In this document: one piece after another, positions 1-7,318 of the stretch | Position numbering within the stretch: the first letter of the stretch is position 1 | How the letters are laid out: every line of letters begins with the position of its first letter | Origin: Gammaproteobacteria bacterium | GTDB taxonomy: Bacteria; Pseudomonadota; Gammaproteobacteria; Pseudomonadales; UBA3067 | Assembly (NCBI GenBank): GCA_002402085.1 | Contig: NVVB01000078.1 | Span: 2,949 to 17,351, forward strand | Direction: 5' to 3' | DNA: 14,403 nt | Made by a program: the position numbers and the translations under genes | The notes under the pieces: generated by a model | What the model saw: only the letters and a program-made list of their open reading frames with translations | The model's database searches: none | What the model was told of the DNA's origin: nothing

Positions 1-3000
1 CGCGCTGGAAACGATCACTGAGCGCATTGAGATGAAGATGGCTGCTGCCTACCCTGACGATCAAATCGTTTCGTACCAGATGACGATTCTGGAGTTCACT
101 CCTACTGCTGGAGGTGGAGCGACTGGTGGGAAAGTATTCCCCGTCCCAAAATGGATCAGCGACAAGCGTTGCGTGACCAACATACGCTGTACCGCGGACA
201 ACGCCCGCACCGACGATCAAGATTGCTTCCGTCTTTCCGTGCTACACTCTATCCACCGTGCCGAGATCGAAGCGGGTCCCAAGCGCGACTTCACTGATAG
301 ATCGTACTACAGTAAGTGGAAGGACGAGCTGGTGTACCTCAACGAGGGACCTGTTTTCATCGAAGACGAGAAGCTGCTGAAGAAGGTCGAGGACGACCTG
401 GGTCGAGGGATCCACATCTTCGGACTAGACGAACTGGACGGTGGGGATTTGGTGATCCCACTCCGCATCTCTGATAGGGCTCAAGATACTTCGGAAAAGT
501 CCTCAGACATCGACTTGCTCTACCTGGAAGCCCCCGACCTTCCTAGCGAGGAGCTTGATAGAGACATAGACGCTTACTCTTGGCCGAAAGCGCCGAGGAA
601 GAGAGGTCACTTTCTGGTGGTCACGGATCATAACCTGCTCTTTCAGAAGAAACCCGACACTGCCCAAGTGGGGTGTTCTACGAAGAAGAGTCACTACTGC
701 AAGTTTTGCTGTCACCATTACAGCTCCCGTGAACGCCTAGACAAGCACCTTGCCGGGGACAACGCGCATACTGCTCTGGGAGGACGTCAGACTCGTCTTT
801 CTCTCCCGTCTAGAGAGCTCGGACAGGACAAGATTCGGTTCAAAGCGTGGGAGAAACGCAACTGGTACCCGTTCGTTCTGATTGCAGACACTGAGAGTAC
901 CCTGGTTCCCACCGGTGAATCTCTTCAGCCGGGATGCAAGAGCTATCGCACTCAGAAGCATGTCATGAACAGTTTCTGCATACAGTACCAGTGCGCGGGA
1001 GGGTACGTCGGTCCTTCGGATCCTGGTACTCCTGGAGTGTGCACCTACACTGGAGAAGACGCTGCTGCCAAGCTGGTGATGAAGTTGCGCGAGATCAACA
1101 AGCGTCTTTGTCAGCACTTCAACCTGAACGGGTTCGTGGAAGGATTCAAGAAGAAGGAGTACAAGGAGTGCGAGCAGTGCTACCATTGCAGAGAGCAGTT
1201 CGACGTGTACCGTCCCAAGACCAAGGACATTAGCTTCACGGTGGATCAGGATACCGGGAAATATACTTGGAACTATCTGGGATGCTGTCACCGAGAGTGC
1301 GCTCGGTCTGTCACCAACTGGAAGAACAAGAGAATCAAGGTCTACTTCCACAACATGAAGGGGTACGACGGGCACATTCTCCTCAATGAGTGGACCAAGA
1401 CGGCGGAGTCTTTCGGGGAGTCGTTCGAGTGCATTCCTGAGAACGGGGAGAAGTTCAAGATGTTCACAGTGTCCGACGGATCAGAGAAGATGCGGCTGGA
1501 GGTTGCAGATTCTCTGTCCATTCTCGATGCCGGACTCGACAAGCTAGTGTCCGAGTTGAAGTACCCCGACGACTTTGGACCTGTCAAAGCCTACTTCGAC
1601 GACAAGTTCCCGAACGACCCTGTGCTCGCGCAGAAGATCTTCGAGAAGGTCACCAAGAAGGGCATCTACCCGTACGAGTACGTTACCGACCACAGCGTGT
1701 TCGCCGACAAGACCCTTCCTCCAATCGAGAAGTTCTACTCCTCTCTTCGAGCTTCTTCCGTCTCTCCAGAGGAATATCAGTACGCGCAAGACTTGTTCGC
1801 CCTGTGCTGCGACAGTTTCCTGGACTACCATATGCTCTACCTCGTCACGGACGTCTTGCTGCTCGGGTGCTGTCTGTCAACTTCGCGAGAACTTCTTCAC
1901 GAGGCGCACGGTCTAGACATTTGCTGCTACATGAGCCTGCCCGCCTTTACGTACGACGCCATGCTGCTACTGACAGGTGTGACGCTCACCGTGCCCGAAG
2001 ATGCCGAAGTGCACGACTTTGGGGACACCTCCATCCGCGGTGGACTCTGCAATTCGATTCACCGTCACGCCGAAAGTTCTCACAACGACCCCGACAATCC
2101 TCTTTCGATCACCTACTTCGACGCGAACAACCTGTACGGCAAAGCCATGTCCAAGCCGCTCCCTACGGGTGAGAGTTACTGGTTGAAGGGAGACGGGGAG
2201 ACGCTGGAGCAGTTGCAGGAGTACCTCGCCGACTTGCAGGGCGTCATGGTGGAAGCGGACTGGCATATTCCGAAGGAGGCGCACGACTACCTCTCCGATC
2301 TTCCTCCGCTTCCGGGACCATACACCGTGCAGCCTGAGGAGTTTTCATCTTATCATATCGGGAACATGTCCGAGGAAGCGGCTGCTCGCCCGACCCTTCC
2401 TCGCCTGGTACTCAACCTGCACGACAAGAAGAACTACAAATGCACGTTGGAGATTGCGCTTCTGTACCAATCGCTCGGTGCTGTGTGCAGCAGCATAAGC
2501 CGCATCCTGATCTACGTGCGAAGCGATTACATGAAGCAGTACATCGAGAAGAATACCAAGCTACGTACGGAAGCCAAGGGGAACGATTGCGCTGTCGCCT
2601 TCTTCAAGAAGTTGAACAATGCAGTGTTCGGTAAATCGATGGAGCAGGTCACTCGTCGCGCGAACGTGAACATTTGCACGGATCATCCGACCTTCCGCAA
2701 GTGGTCCGCGCACGCGACCTTCCGTCGTGCTACGATCATCAACGAGTCCTGTGTCATTGTAACCAGAGGGTATACCAACATCGTGCAGTCTAAGGTGATG
2801 ATCATCGGATCCGTGCTTCTGGACCACTCCAAGGAGATCATGTACCGCTTCTTCTACCAAGCCCTCAAGCCCTACTACCCGCGTTTCTGCAAGCTGATGT
2901 ACATGGACACTGATAGCATGATTCTGCACCTTCCCACGGACAACGTGTACCGCGACTTCTCGGATCCGCACTTCAAGGACTATATGGACTTGTCCGGACT

Positions 3001-3436
3001 CGTGTCTTCGCCAGGCAAAGAGTTCAACAACGAGGTGAACCGAAAAGTTCCCGGATTCTTCGCGTGCGAGACTGGAGGCGAACGAATCGAAGAGTACGTT
3101 TCTCTAGGGCCCAAGGTGTACTCCTTCCGCACAGAATCCTCGCACACCATGAAACACAAGGGAGTAGATAGGAACTTGGTCGACAAGCAGCCCTTCTCCA
3201 AGATGCGCGACCGTCTACTACACGACACGGACGCAGGCCAAGCCGAGTTTAGCACGCTTAGAAGTAAGGGGCAAGTGATTTACACGGAGAGACTGCTCAA
3301 GTCTTGGTTCGGTAAGAACGACACCAAGCGATACATTTTGCCGGACGGAATCACAACGCTTCCGTACGGTCACTATCGAATAGAAGAGATAGAGTCGGAG
3401 GAACCTCCTTTCAAGCGAGCAAGAAACGAACTTTAA
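1..3436 (+). CDS. Protein-primed family B DNA polymerase, 5'-partial
   Basis: Replicative DNA polymerase of the Polinton/adintovirus type, expected to copy a linear genome from a terminal-protein primer. Numbering from the ATG at 32 (1134 aa): C2H2-like finger C223/C226/H239/H246; exonuclease motifs IADTEST (284-290, D286/E288), FHNMKGYDGHILL (439-451) and YLVTD (603-607); polymerase motif A YFDANNLYGKAMSKPLPTG (695-713), motif B KKLNNAVFGKSMEQ (859-872), motif C YMDTDSM (957-963), and GPKVYSF (1026-1032). All catalytic acids are present, so it should be active. The insert between motifs A and B fits the TPR regions of protein-primed enzymes. A Cys/His cluster at 380-423 precedes ExoII. The frame is open for ten codons upstream of the ATG to the window edge and no promoter element is seen there, so the true start probably lies outside. 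The stop codon sits inside the next gene's promoter. The C-terminus (FKRAR) is basic and NLS-like. Confidence 0.96.
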   Translation, partial: ALETITERIEMKMAAAYPDDQIVSYQMTILEFTPTAGGGATGGKVFPVPKWISDKRCVTNIRCTADNARTDDQDCFRLSVLHSIHRAEIEAGPKRDFTDRSYYSKWKDELVYLNEGPVFIEDEKLLKKVEDDLGRGIHIFGLDELDGGDLVIPLRISDRAQDTSEKSSDIDLLYLEAPDLPSEELDRDIDAYSWPKAPRKRGHFLVVTDHNLLFQKKPDTAQVGCSTKKSHYCKFCCHHYSSRERLDKHLAGDNAHTALGGRQTRLSLPSRELGQDKIRFKAWEKRNWYPFVLIADTESTLVPTGESLQPGCKSYRTQKHVMNSFCIQYQCAGGYVGPSDPGTPGVCTYTGEDAAAKLVMKLREINKRLCQHFNLNGFVEGFKKKEYKECEQCYHCREQFDVYRPKTKDISFTVDQDTGKYTWNYLGCCHRECARSVTNWKNKRIKVYFHNMKGYDGHILLNEWTKTAESFGESFECIPENGEKFKMFTVSDGSEKMRLEVADSLSILDAGLDKLVSELKYPDDFGPVKAYFDDKFPNDPVLAQKIFEKVTKKGIYPYEYVTDHSVFADKTLPPIEKFYSSLRASSVSPEEYQYAQDLFALCCDSFLDYHMLYLVTDVLLLGCCLSTSRELLHEAHGLDICCYMSLPAFTYDAMLLLTGVTLTVPEDAEVHDFGDTSIRGGLCNSIHRHAESSHNDPDNPLSITYFDANNLYGKAMSKPLPTGESYWLKGDGETLEQLQEYLADLQGVMVEADWHIPKEAHDYLSDLPPLPGPYTVQPEEFSSYHIGNMSEEAAARPTLPRLVLNLHDKKNYKCTLEIALLYQSLGAVCSSISRILIYVRSDYMKQYIEKNTKLRTEAKGNDCAVAFFKKLNNAVFGKSMEQVTRRANVNICTDHPTFRKWSAHATFRRATIINESCVIVTRGYTNIVQSKVMIIGSVLLDHSKEIMYRFFYQALKPYYPRFCKLMYMDTDSMILHLPTDNVYRDFSDPHFKDYMDLSGLVSSPGKEFNNEVNRKVPGFFACETGGERIEEYVSLGPKVYSFRTESSHTMKHKGVDRNLVDKQPFSKMRDRLLHDTDAGQAEFSTLRSKGQVIYTERLLKSWFGKNDTKRYILPDGITTLPYGHYRIEEIESEEPPFKRARNEL

Positions 3437-3437
3437 A

Positions 3438-3450
3438 ATTACAATTAAAC
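3438..3450 (+). promoter_or_regulatory. Promoter-like element abutting the ATG at 3451
   Basis: ATTACAATTAAAC lies directly against the ATG and just behind the polymerase stop codon. The same 13 bases plus ATG recur at 5490-5505 before the ATPase gene. Exact repetition at two start codons in a GC-rich genome is the evidence; its role as a promoter or transcript start is inferred. Confidence 0.65.
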
Positions 3451-3723
3451 ATGACTTCTACTCTCAAATTACTTCGCGGTTTCTTCTTCGGCTCCAAAGG
3501 AAAAGACGATTTGGCAATGTACAATCCGAGTGCAGGCGGGCGTGGGGACACGGCGGTGGATCTTGACACAGCTCGTATTTGTAGAGTGTGTACCCCTTAC
3601 ACGAAGTGTGTCAACTGCGTGTTGCTGGAGGGGCAAGGACCCATGTTCCAATCGGTAGAGTGTTACCTACCCACAGCTGACTATGTATACATACCCCTCG
3701 GCAAGAAGCGAAAGTGTATGTAA
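3451..3723 (+). CDS. Small Cys-rich protein with CxxC-x5-CxxC motif
   Basis: A 90-aa protein of no recognised family. Residues 44-56 give C-x2-C-x5-C-x2-C (C44, C47, C53, C56), a spacing able to hold one zinc ion; further cysteines are C71 and C89. The C-terminus is basic (GKKRKCM) and could act as a nuclear localisation signal. The start is set by the promoter-like element touching the ATG. The gene follows the polymerase stop codon by 14 bases and converges on the leftward gene ending at 3843. An AATAAA signal follows 16 bases after its stop. Because it shares its promoter sequence with the ATPase, the two may be expressed together (inference). Confidence 0.75.
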   Translation: MTSTLKLLRGFFFGSKGKDDLAMYNPSAGGRGDTAVDLDTARICRVCTPYTKCVNCVLLEGQGPMFQSVECYLPTADYVYIPLGKKRKCM

Positions 3724-3739
3724 TTTCCATCACAGAATT

Positions 3740-3745
3740 AATAAA
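3740..3745 (+). terminator. Possible polyadenylation signal AATAAA
   Basis: A canonical AATAAA lies 16 bases after the stop codon at 3723, within the 119-bp gap between two convergent genes. The gap is otherwise AT-rich and holds no coding sequence that I can support. The hexamer is short enough to occur by chance. Confidence 0.35.
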
Positions 3746-3842
3746 ACAAGAATATCAATCAGTCTAGCGTCTGCAATGACGGTTCTTAATACGTTTTTTA
3801 GCGCTCTACTCTTCGCTTGGTTTGCGATAAGGGAGGAATGAC

Positions 3843-4226
3843 CTAGAGCTTGCGCGCAACGTTTTTTAACAGATTCCAGGCCCGCGCGCGAGTGAGACGA
3901 TAGAAAGAGACTCTCGGGATTTCCTGAAAGAGTACTTCGAGGTGACTGCGCAGGTGTTCCGCTGACCCCTCTTGAAAATCCTCGCACAGAACATTCAGCA
4001 CCTGCACAACGATTCGAATCTTTACATCGTCGGAGAGTTGCTTATGCGAAACATTGTTTGCGAGTATGGCGGCCGCAGATTGGAGCGCGGGCGCTCCACG
4101 AAGTTCCGAACAGGGTTTTAGAACCCCGACGATGAGGGCTGCATACTTCTGGATATGCAGTTCTTCCAGAACTTCCGGGGGAAGTTCGTACCGCGCCGCG
4201 ATTTTGAACCGGGACGCTTTGGACAT
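3843..4226 (-). CDS. Hypothetical all-helical protein, 127 aa
   Basis: Leftward gene of unknown function. The protein has no signal peptide or membrane span and looks helical throughout, with amphipathic stretches at 17-37, 64-83 and 90-103 and a basic end (RARAWNLLKNVARKL). It has only two cysteines (C39, C81) and no recognisable motif. The ATG at 4226 is separated by 25 bases from the rightward ATG at 4252, and a near-perfect palindrome lies between them, which supports both starts and this strand. Codon third positions are GC-rich, as in the other genes here. It is the only leftward gene in the first 12.8 kb. Confidence 0.68.
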   Translation of the reverse strand: MSKASRFKIAARYELPPEVLEELHIQKYAALIVGVLKPCSELRGAPALQSAAAILANNVSHKQLSDDVKIRIVVQVLNVLCEDFQEGSAEHLRSHLEVLFQEIPRVSFYRLTRARAWNLLKNVARKL

Positions 4227-4251
4227 TTATTCACAACTTTCGAAACTTGTG
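4227..4251. promoter_or_regulatory. Bidirectional palindromic promoter
   Basis: The interval between two divergent ATGs holds TTATTCACAA (4227-4236), a match to the genome-wide element. It also holds a 20-bp imperfect palindrome at 4232-4251 with CACAA on each strand flanking a TTTCGAAA centre and a single mismatched pair. A CACAA half-site therefore faces each gene. Position and symmetry support a shared divergent promoter; function is inferred. Confidence 0.65.
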
Positions 4252-5478
4252 ATGGCAAAACGAAACCGTAGGAAGAGTCGACGCAAGGCGTTGAAGAAGA
4301 GGTCGGCAGCCCCGACAGAGGTGGGCGCAAGAGTCGCGAGAGCTCGCAGGCCTGCCGCCTTTCGTAGAGGTATTCCGCACATTGCAGAATCTGCGGGGAT
4401 TTTTGCAGCAGAGACGGAAAAGTACCGCCTGGCCAATGAGAGGAAAGTGGCCGAGAAAGAGCGTGTGAAGGTGATTGCTCTGGAGAACGAAGTGATTCGG
4501 GAGCGTGTGGAAATGGGCATGGAGGACGCACGAAGCGTCAAAGCCAGCAAGAAAGAAAAGTTCGACAAAGCAGCGAGAAACTTTCGTTTCGAAAATCTTA
4601 AACAAGACTTCCAGCAAGGATTCAATGACGCACGTACTAGGGCAGAGATCGCGTCTCGCGTATCCACCGTTCCAGTATCTGCTGCCCCGTTCGTAAACCC
4701 GTTTGCGGGTGTTTATTCCTCAGATCCTCCGGCAGCTCCGGCTACTGGCGCTGGCAAGCTTAGAGGCAGACAGGAAGTTGTTACCGCGACAAGGTTTGCG
4801 AATTCGGTACAGCAACTGATGAATACGTTTGTTCCTTCGAACGAAGTCGACATGGGCGCAGTAATGACCCCCCTCCCCGAAGCACCCGAGCTGGAGCCTC
4901 CCCCAGAGGCTGTCCCTCCCCCAATATCTATGGAAGTCGCCGCGCCCGTTGCGCCTGTACCCGTCTCCGAGCCTGTACCTTCTTCGGCCCTCGTTGTACC
5001 CGAATCCTCCGATCCAATCGCTCCCCCTCCCGCTCCGCGTCCAACACCTTCTTCCGCGCTGACAGTGATGACAGTAAAGGCTCCGGTTCCCTCCGAATCG
5101 CTCGCTGTTTCCACTCACGTAAACAAAAAGCGAACGGCTGAAGAAGAGGCCCTGACGGGTAAGAGAGGACGTCCTTCGTCCCCACCAAGAATTCGAGCTT
5201 TCACTGCTCCGGTCGGAGGATTCAGCACAGGAGCTGCGCCGCCCAAGATCCCACGGCAGATACAAGTCACTAAGGTTCCGCTACAGATCGAAGACGCGGC
5301 TCCCACCGTGCACTACGGGAGCGTTGCCCAAAACAAGCGCCTTCCCGCCACGAATTCCGCGATTCAGCCATTCAAGTACAATGTAACACAGGAAGGTGCA
5401 GTACCTCAATCCACGGGACCTGAGGCGGCGGACGCGGTTACTTTGCGAAAGGTGAAGGTCCGATCTGAGGTAGCTTAG
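4252..5478 (+). CDS. Basic, coiled-coil, proline-rich protein with nuclear localisation signals (core/minor virion candidate)
   Basis: A 408-aa protein of no recognised family with clear segments. Residues 1-40 are strongly basic (starts MAKRNRRKSRRKALKKRS). Residues 54-130 are charged and helical, probably coiled coil. About 204-283 are proline/alanine/valine-rich and probably disordered. Residues 291-308 hold KKR, ten residues, then KRGRP: a bipartite nuclear localisation signal whose second half resembles an AT-hook core. The C-terminus contains more basic pairs. Such a layout suits a DNA-binding core protein or a minor structural protein, but this is inference. The start is the first ATG after the bidirectional promoter; the frame is open further upstream without an ATG start that fits. 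The ATPase follows after 24 bases. Confidence 0.82.
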   Translation: MAKRNRRKSRRKALKKRSAAPTEVGARVARARRPAAFRRGIPHIAESAGIFAAETEKYRLANERKVAEKERVKVIALENEVIRERVEMGMEDARSVKASKKEKFDKAARNFRFENLKQDFQQGFNDARTRAEIASRVSTVPVSAAPFVNPFAGVYSSDPPAAPATGAGKLRGRQEVVTATRFANSVQQLMNTFVPSNEVDMGAVMTPLPEAPELEPPPEAVPPPISMEVAAPVAPVPVSEPVPSSALVVPESSDPIAPPPAPRPTPSSALTVMTVKAPVPSESLAVSTHVNKKRTAEEEALTGKRGRPSSPPRIRAFTAPVGGFSTGAAPPKIPRQIQVTKVPLQIEDAAPTVHYGSVAQNKRLPATNSAIQPFKYNVTQEGAVPQSTGPEAADAVTLRKVKVRSEVA

Positions 5479-5489
5479 TTATGCATTCT

Positions 5490-5502
5490 ATTACAATTAA
5501 AC
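5490..5502 (+). promoter_or_regulatory. Promoter-like element abutting the ATPase ATG
   Basis: ATTACAATTAAAC directly precedes ATG at 5503, identical to the element at 3438-3450. An out-of-frame ATG at 5481 lies upstream of it and would be left out of a transcript that starts within the element (inference). Confidence 0.65.
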
Positions 5503-6318
5503 ATGGGTAAAAAAGTTCGCGTCCCCGTAAAATTGGCGTTCAAGTCTCACGCAGCCCCAAAACTCCCCATCCCCAAAACGTCGTGCGATGCAGTACTCTG
5601 TGAAAAGAATCGCGCCTTCCCTGCGGTCCAATTGTTCTTCAACTACTCCTTCTGCACGCACATTCTAGGTAATCCAGGGTCCGGCAAAACCACGTTTTTC
5701 CTATCGCTGATCACCGGTCCGCTCCGCAAAGTGTTCCACAAGATATACCTTGTAGGTCCTATTTCCAGCATGCGCGATACGAAGAACCCGTTCGAAGACC
5801 TCCCCGCCGACCAGAAGTTTGAAGAGCCCTCCGTCGAAGCCCTGAATAAAATCATCGATGCAGTGGACAAGAACAAAAAAGACAAGAAACTTTCGTTGTT
5901 GGTACTGGACGACTGTGCGTCTTACCTGAAGGATCCCGGCACTGCCCGTGCGCTCACCAAACTGTACCAGAACCATCGCCACAACAACCTGAGCATCTTC
6001 AACCTGTCCCAGAACGATTTTTGCTACCCGCCCAGACTCCGCGAACTCATCTCGTCCTTCGTGATGATGAAATGCACGCCCAAGGTACGGGATCAGCTGT
6101 TCAAGGACTCCACCAACTACAGTACCTCGGAGACCCGCAAGATTGCGCACTACATCTTCGGCGGTGCCGAGAAGGAGGACCATCCCGCAATGCTGTTCTG
6201 CTGCGAGACGGGGAGAGCCTTTAACGGAATGTCTGAGGAAATAATCATAGCTTCTCGGGGGGACGGAGGCGAAGACGGAGAAAACACGCCTCCTAAAACA
6301 GAAGTTATTCACAATTAA
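5503..6318 (+). CDS. Genome-packaging ATPase, A32 / FtsK-HerA type
   Basis: Motor expected to pump genomic DNA into the preformed capsid. In 271 aa: Walker A GNPGSGKT (56-63) after a hydrophobic strand, Walker B LSLLVLDDC (130-138, D136/D137), and a sensor-like FNLSQNDF (166-173) in the place where A32-type enzymes keep a conserved glutamine. Length and spacing match packaging ATPases of Polintons, PLVs and virophages. The acidic tail (residues 253-271) looks disordered. The start is fixed by the element touching the ATG. The last codons (Val-Ile-His-Asn-stop) are written within the promoter element of the next gene, leaving only 13 bases between stop and next ATG. Confidence 0.93.
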   Translation: MGKKVRVPVKLAFKSHAAPKLPIPKTSCDAVLCEKNRAFPAVQLFFNYSFCTHILGNPGSGKTTFFLSLITGPLRKVFHKIYLVGPISSMRDTKNPFEDLPADQKFEEPSVEALNKIIDAVDKNKKDKKLSLLVLDDCASYLKDPGTARALTKLYQNHRHNNLSIFNLSQNDFCYPPRLRELISSFVMMKCTPKVRDQLFKDSTNYSTSETRKIAHYIFGGAEKEDHPAMLFCCETGRAFNGMSEEIIIASRGDGGEDGENTPPKTEVIHN

Positions 6319-6321
6319 TAC
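6305..6321 (+). promoter_or_regulatory. Promoter element TTATTCACAATTAATAC
   Basis: Best-conserved form of the repeated element, 10 bases before the ATG at 6332. It overlaps the end of the ATPase gene; its TAA is the ATPase stop codon. The same TTATTCACAATTAAT occurs before the capsid gene at 10028. Confidence 0.68.
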
Positions 6322-6331
6322 AACGTAAACA

Positions 6332-6715
6332 ATGGCACGCAAACTTCACTTCAAAAACGCAAAGAAACTTGCTCGCAAGCTGAAGCATGGTGTTAAAAAG
6401 GCTTTCCGCAAAGTCAAAAACACGGCGATTAGAGTAGACAAAGAAATTACGAGTGGGGCAGGGAAGGTGGAGAAGGTGGCGTCAACGGTAGAGAAAGTTT
6501 CGCGCAAGGTGAAGAACACGCTGAACAACCCAATCGTGCAAGGCCTCGCCCAAGCTGCAGGACCGGAGGCGGTGGCCGCGCTCAGTGCCGCGACCAAGGC
6601 CGCGACCACCTCTCAGAAAGTGGCTGGCAAGACCCGGACCTCGGCAAAGCTCATCCACAAGAAGGGAGCGGGAGGAGCTCTGAAAAACTCTGTGCGCGTG
6701 AGGTTGAGTGCTTAG
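6332..6715 (+). CDS. Small highly basic protein (core or membrane-active minor capsid candidate)
   Basis: A 127-aa protein, very rich in Lys/Arg with almost no acidic residues outside 35-55. Residues 1-32 form a Lys-rich amphipathic helix (KKLARKLKHGVKKAFRKVK). Residues 44-64 are a second amphipathic helix. Residues 67-93 are an alanine-rich, weakly hydrophobic helix, followed by a basic tail. No cysteine is present. Small basic or amphipathic virion proteins (adenovirus pVI/pX and their Polinton-lineage counterparts) have this character, but no specific sequence match is claimed. It follows the ATPase closely and carries its own strong promoter element, which fits a structural role. Alternatives are a histone-like condensing protein or a lytic peptide. 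Confidence 0.8.
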   Translation: MARKLHFKNAKKLARKLKHGVKKAFRKVKNTAIRVDKEITSGAGKVEKVASTVEKVSRKVKNTLNNPIVQGLAQAAGPEAVAALSAATKAATTSQKVAGKTRTSAKLIHKKGAGGALKNSVRVRLSA

Positions 6716-6716
6716 T

Positions 6717-6730
6717 TTCATATTTTTTAG
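6717..6730 (+). promoter_or_regulatory. Promoter-like element, TTCATA variant
   Basis: TTCATATTTTTTAG lies 4 bases before the ATG at 6735 and directly after the previous stop codon. It closely resembles the element before 11471 (TTCATAATTTTTAAG). Confidence 0.45.
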
Positions 6731-6734
6731 AATC

Positions 6735-7154
6735 ATGGAGTCTGTTCCTGAAGAAGAAGAAGAAGGGGAAAGGTGTAATAACAAGCCCGTGGATGAAATT
6801 ATCTCCGAGCACTTGGCCGAGATGCTTGCTTCCGGTGATTTTCAAGTGAGGGCCTTTTACGACGCCACCATCAAAATAAACACAGTGTTTGAGATGGGAA
6901 GTGCTATGACAGACGAAATACGGACCTTAATACAGACCGCAGTGAACACACTCCTCGACACCGACGCGTGGGACGCGTCAGCGGACGATGTCATTGCGGA
7001 ATATGTCGCGCGTGTAGACGAGGTGATGGATGCCTTCCGCATACACGTGTCCCTCCTCACAATCAATGCCGTCGCCCTCGAAAAAGAAACGGAATTACCG
7101 GAGGGAGTACCTGCAGTTTCACAGCAAGCCAAAGCAGATCCGGAGGCGGACTGA
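6735..7154 (+). CDS. Acidic helical protein, 139 aa
   Basis: Unknown function. It begins with an acidic run (MESVPEEEEEGE) and continues as helices rich in Asp/Glu, Ala and Ile/Val (18-75 and 82-115), then an uncharged-to-acidic tail. No membrane span or metal site is visible. The ATG at 6735 is chosen because it follows the AT-rich element; an in-frame GTG at 6708 lies inside the previous gene and is less likely. Its last 29 codons overlap, in another frame, the start of the HNH-like gene at 7066, so this stretch is dual-coding. An acidic partner next to a very basic virion-type protein suggests an interaction, but this is only a guess. Confidence 0.75.
   Translation: MESVPEEEEEGERCNNKPVDEIISEHLAEMLASGDFQVRAFYDATIKINTVFEMGSAMTDEIRTLIQTAVNTLLDTDAWDASADDVIAEYVARVDEVMDAFRIHVSLLTINAVALEKETELPEGVPAVSQQAKADPEAD
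7057..7065 (+). promoter_or_regulatory. Short promoter-like match TCACAATCA before the HNH gene
   Basis: Nine bases resembling the core of the repeated element (TTCACAATTA) lie directly against the ATG at 7066, inside the coding sequence of the acidic protein. The match is short; its placement at a start codon is what makes it worth recording. Confidence 0.3.
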
Positions 7155-7311
7155 TAGAGGTACCGCGCGTCGCGTCATGGAGGCAGCGGTGGGCAAAGCG
7201 GCGATGAAGGGAAAGGACGTGCACCACAAGGATTTTGATACGAGTAATAATAAGCGAAGCAATCTCGCGCTTCAATCCATTCACAAAAATAGAAGCAACA
7301 ATCGTAAATAA
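7066..7311 (+). CDS. Small HNH endonuclease-like protein, overlapping the preceding gene
   Basis: An 81-aa protein with a compact HNH nuclease signature. The basic region YRREYLQFHSKPKQIRRR (11-28) and RGTARR (31-36) lead to KGKDVHHKDFDTSNNKRSNL (48-67), then HKNRSNN (73-79). The HH-x-D, NN and N-L positions match small phage-type HNH proteins that carry an arginine-rich N-terminus before DVDHKDG...NN...NLR. It probably nicks or cuts DNA; roles in such families range from homing to packaging. An in-frame ATG at 7030 would add 12 residues. I chose 7066 because a promoter-like match abuts it and homology-like sequence starts just after. The first 89 bases overlap the acidic gene in another frame. 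A frameshift fusion is possible but less simple. The catalytic part lies after the overlap. Confidence 0.72.
   Translation: MPSPSKKKRNYRREYLQFHSKPKQIRRRTDRGTARRVMEAAVGKAAMKGKDVHHKDFDTSNNKRSNLALQSIHKNRSNNRK
7279..7290 (+). promoter_or_regulatory. Promoter-like element within the HNH gene end
   Basis: ATTCACAAAAAT precedes the ATG at 7319 by 28 bases and is translated as part of the HNH protein tail (Ile-His-Lys-Asn). It matches the TTCACAA core of the repeated element. Confidence 0.45.
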
Positions 7312-7318
7312 CGAAAGT

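Noticed and set aside
737..1375. Leftward 212-aa frame opposite the polymerase
   Set aside because: Lies wholly antisense to well-conserved polymerase motifs, with no promoter element and no recognisable protein features.
6963..6979. 7-bp inverted repeat around GACGCGT in the acidic gene
   Set aside because: Short, within coding sequence made of Asp-Ala/Trp-Asp-Ala codons, and likely a chance result of GC-rich codons.
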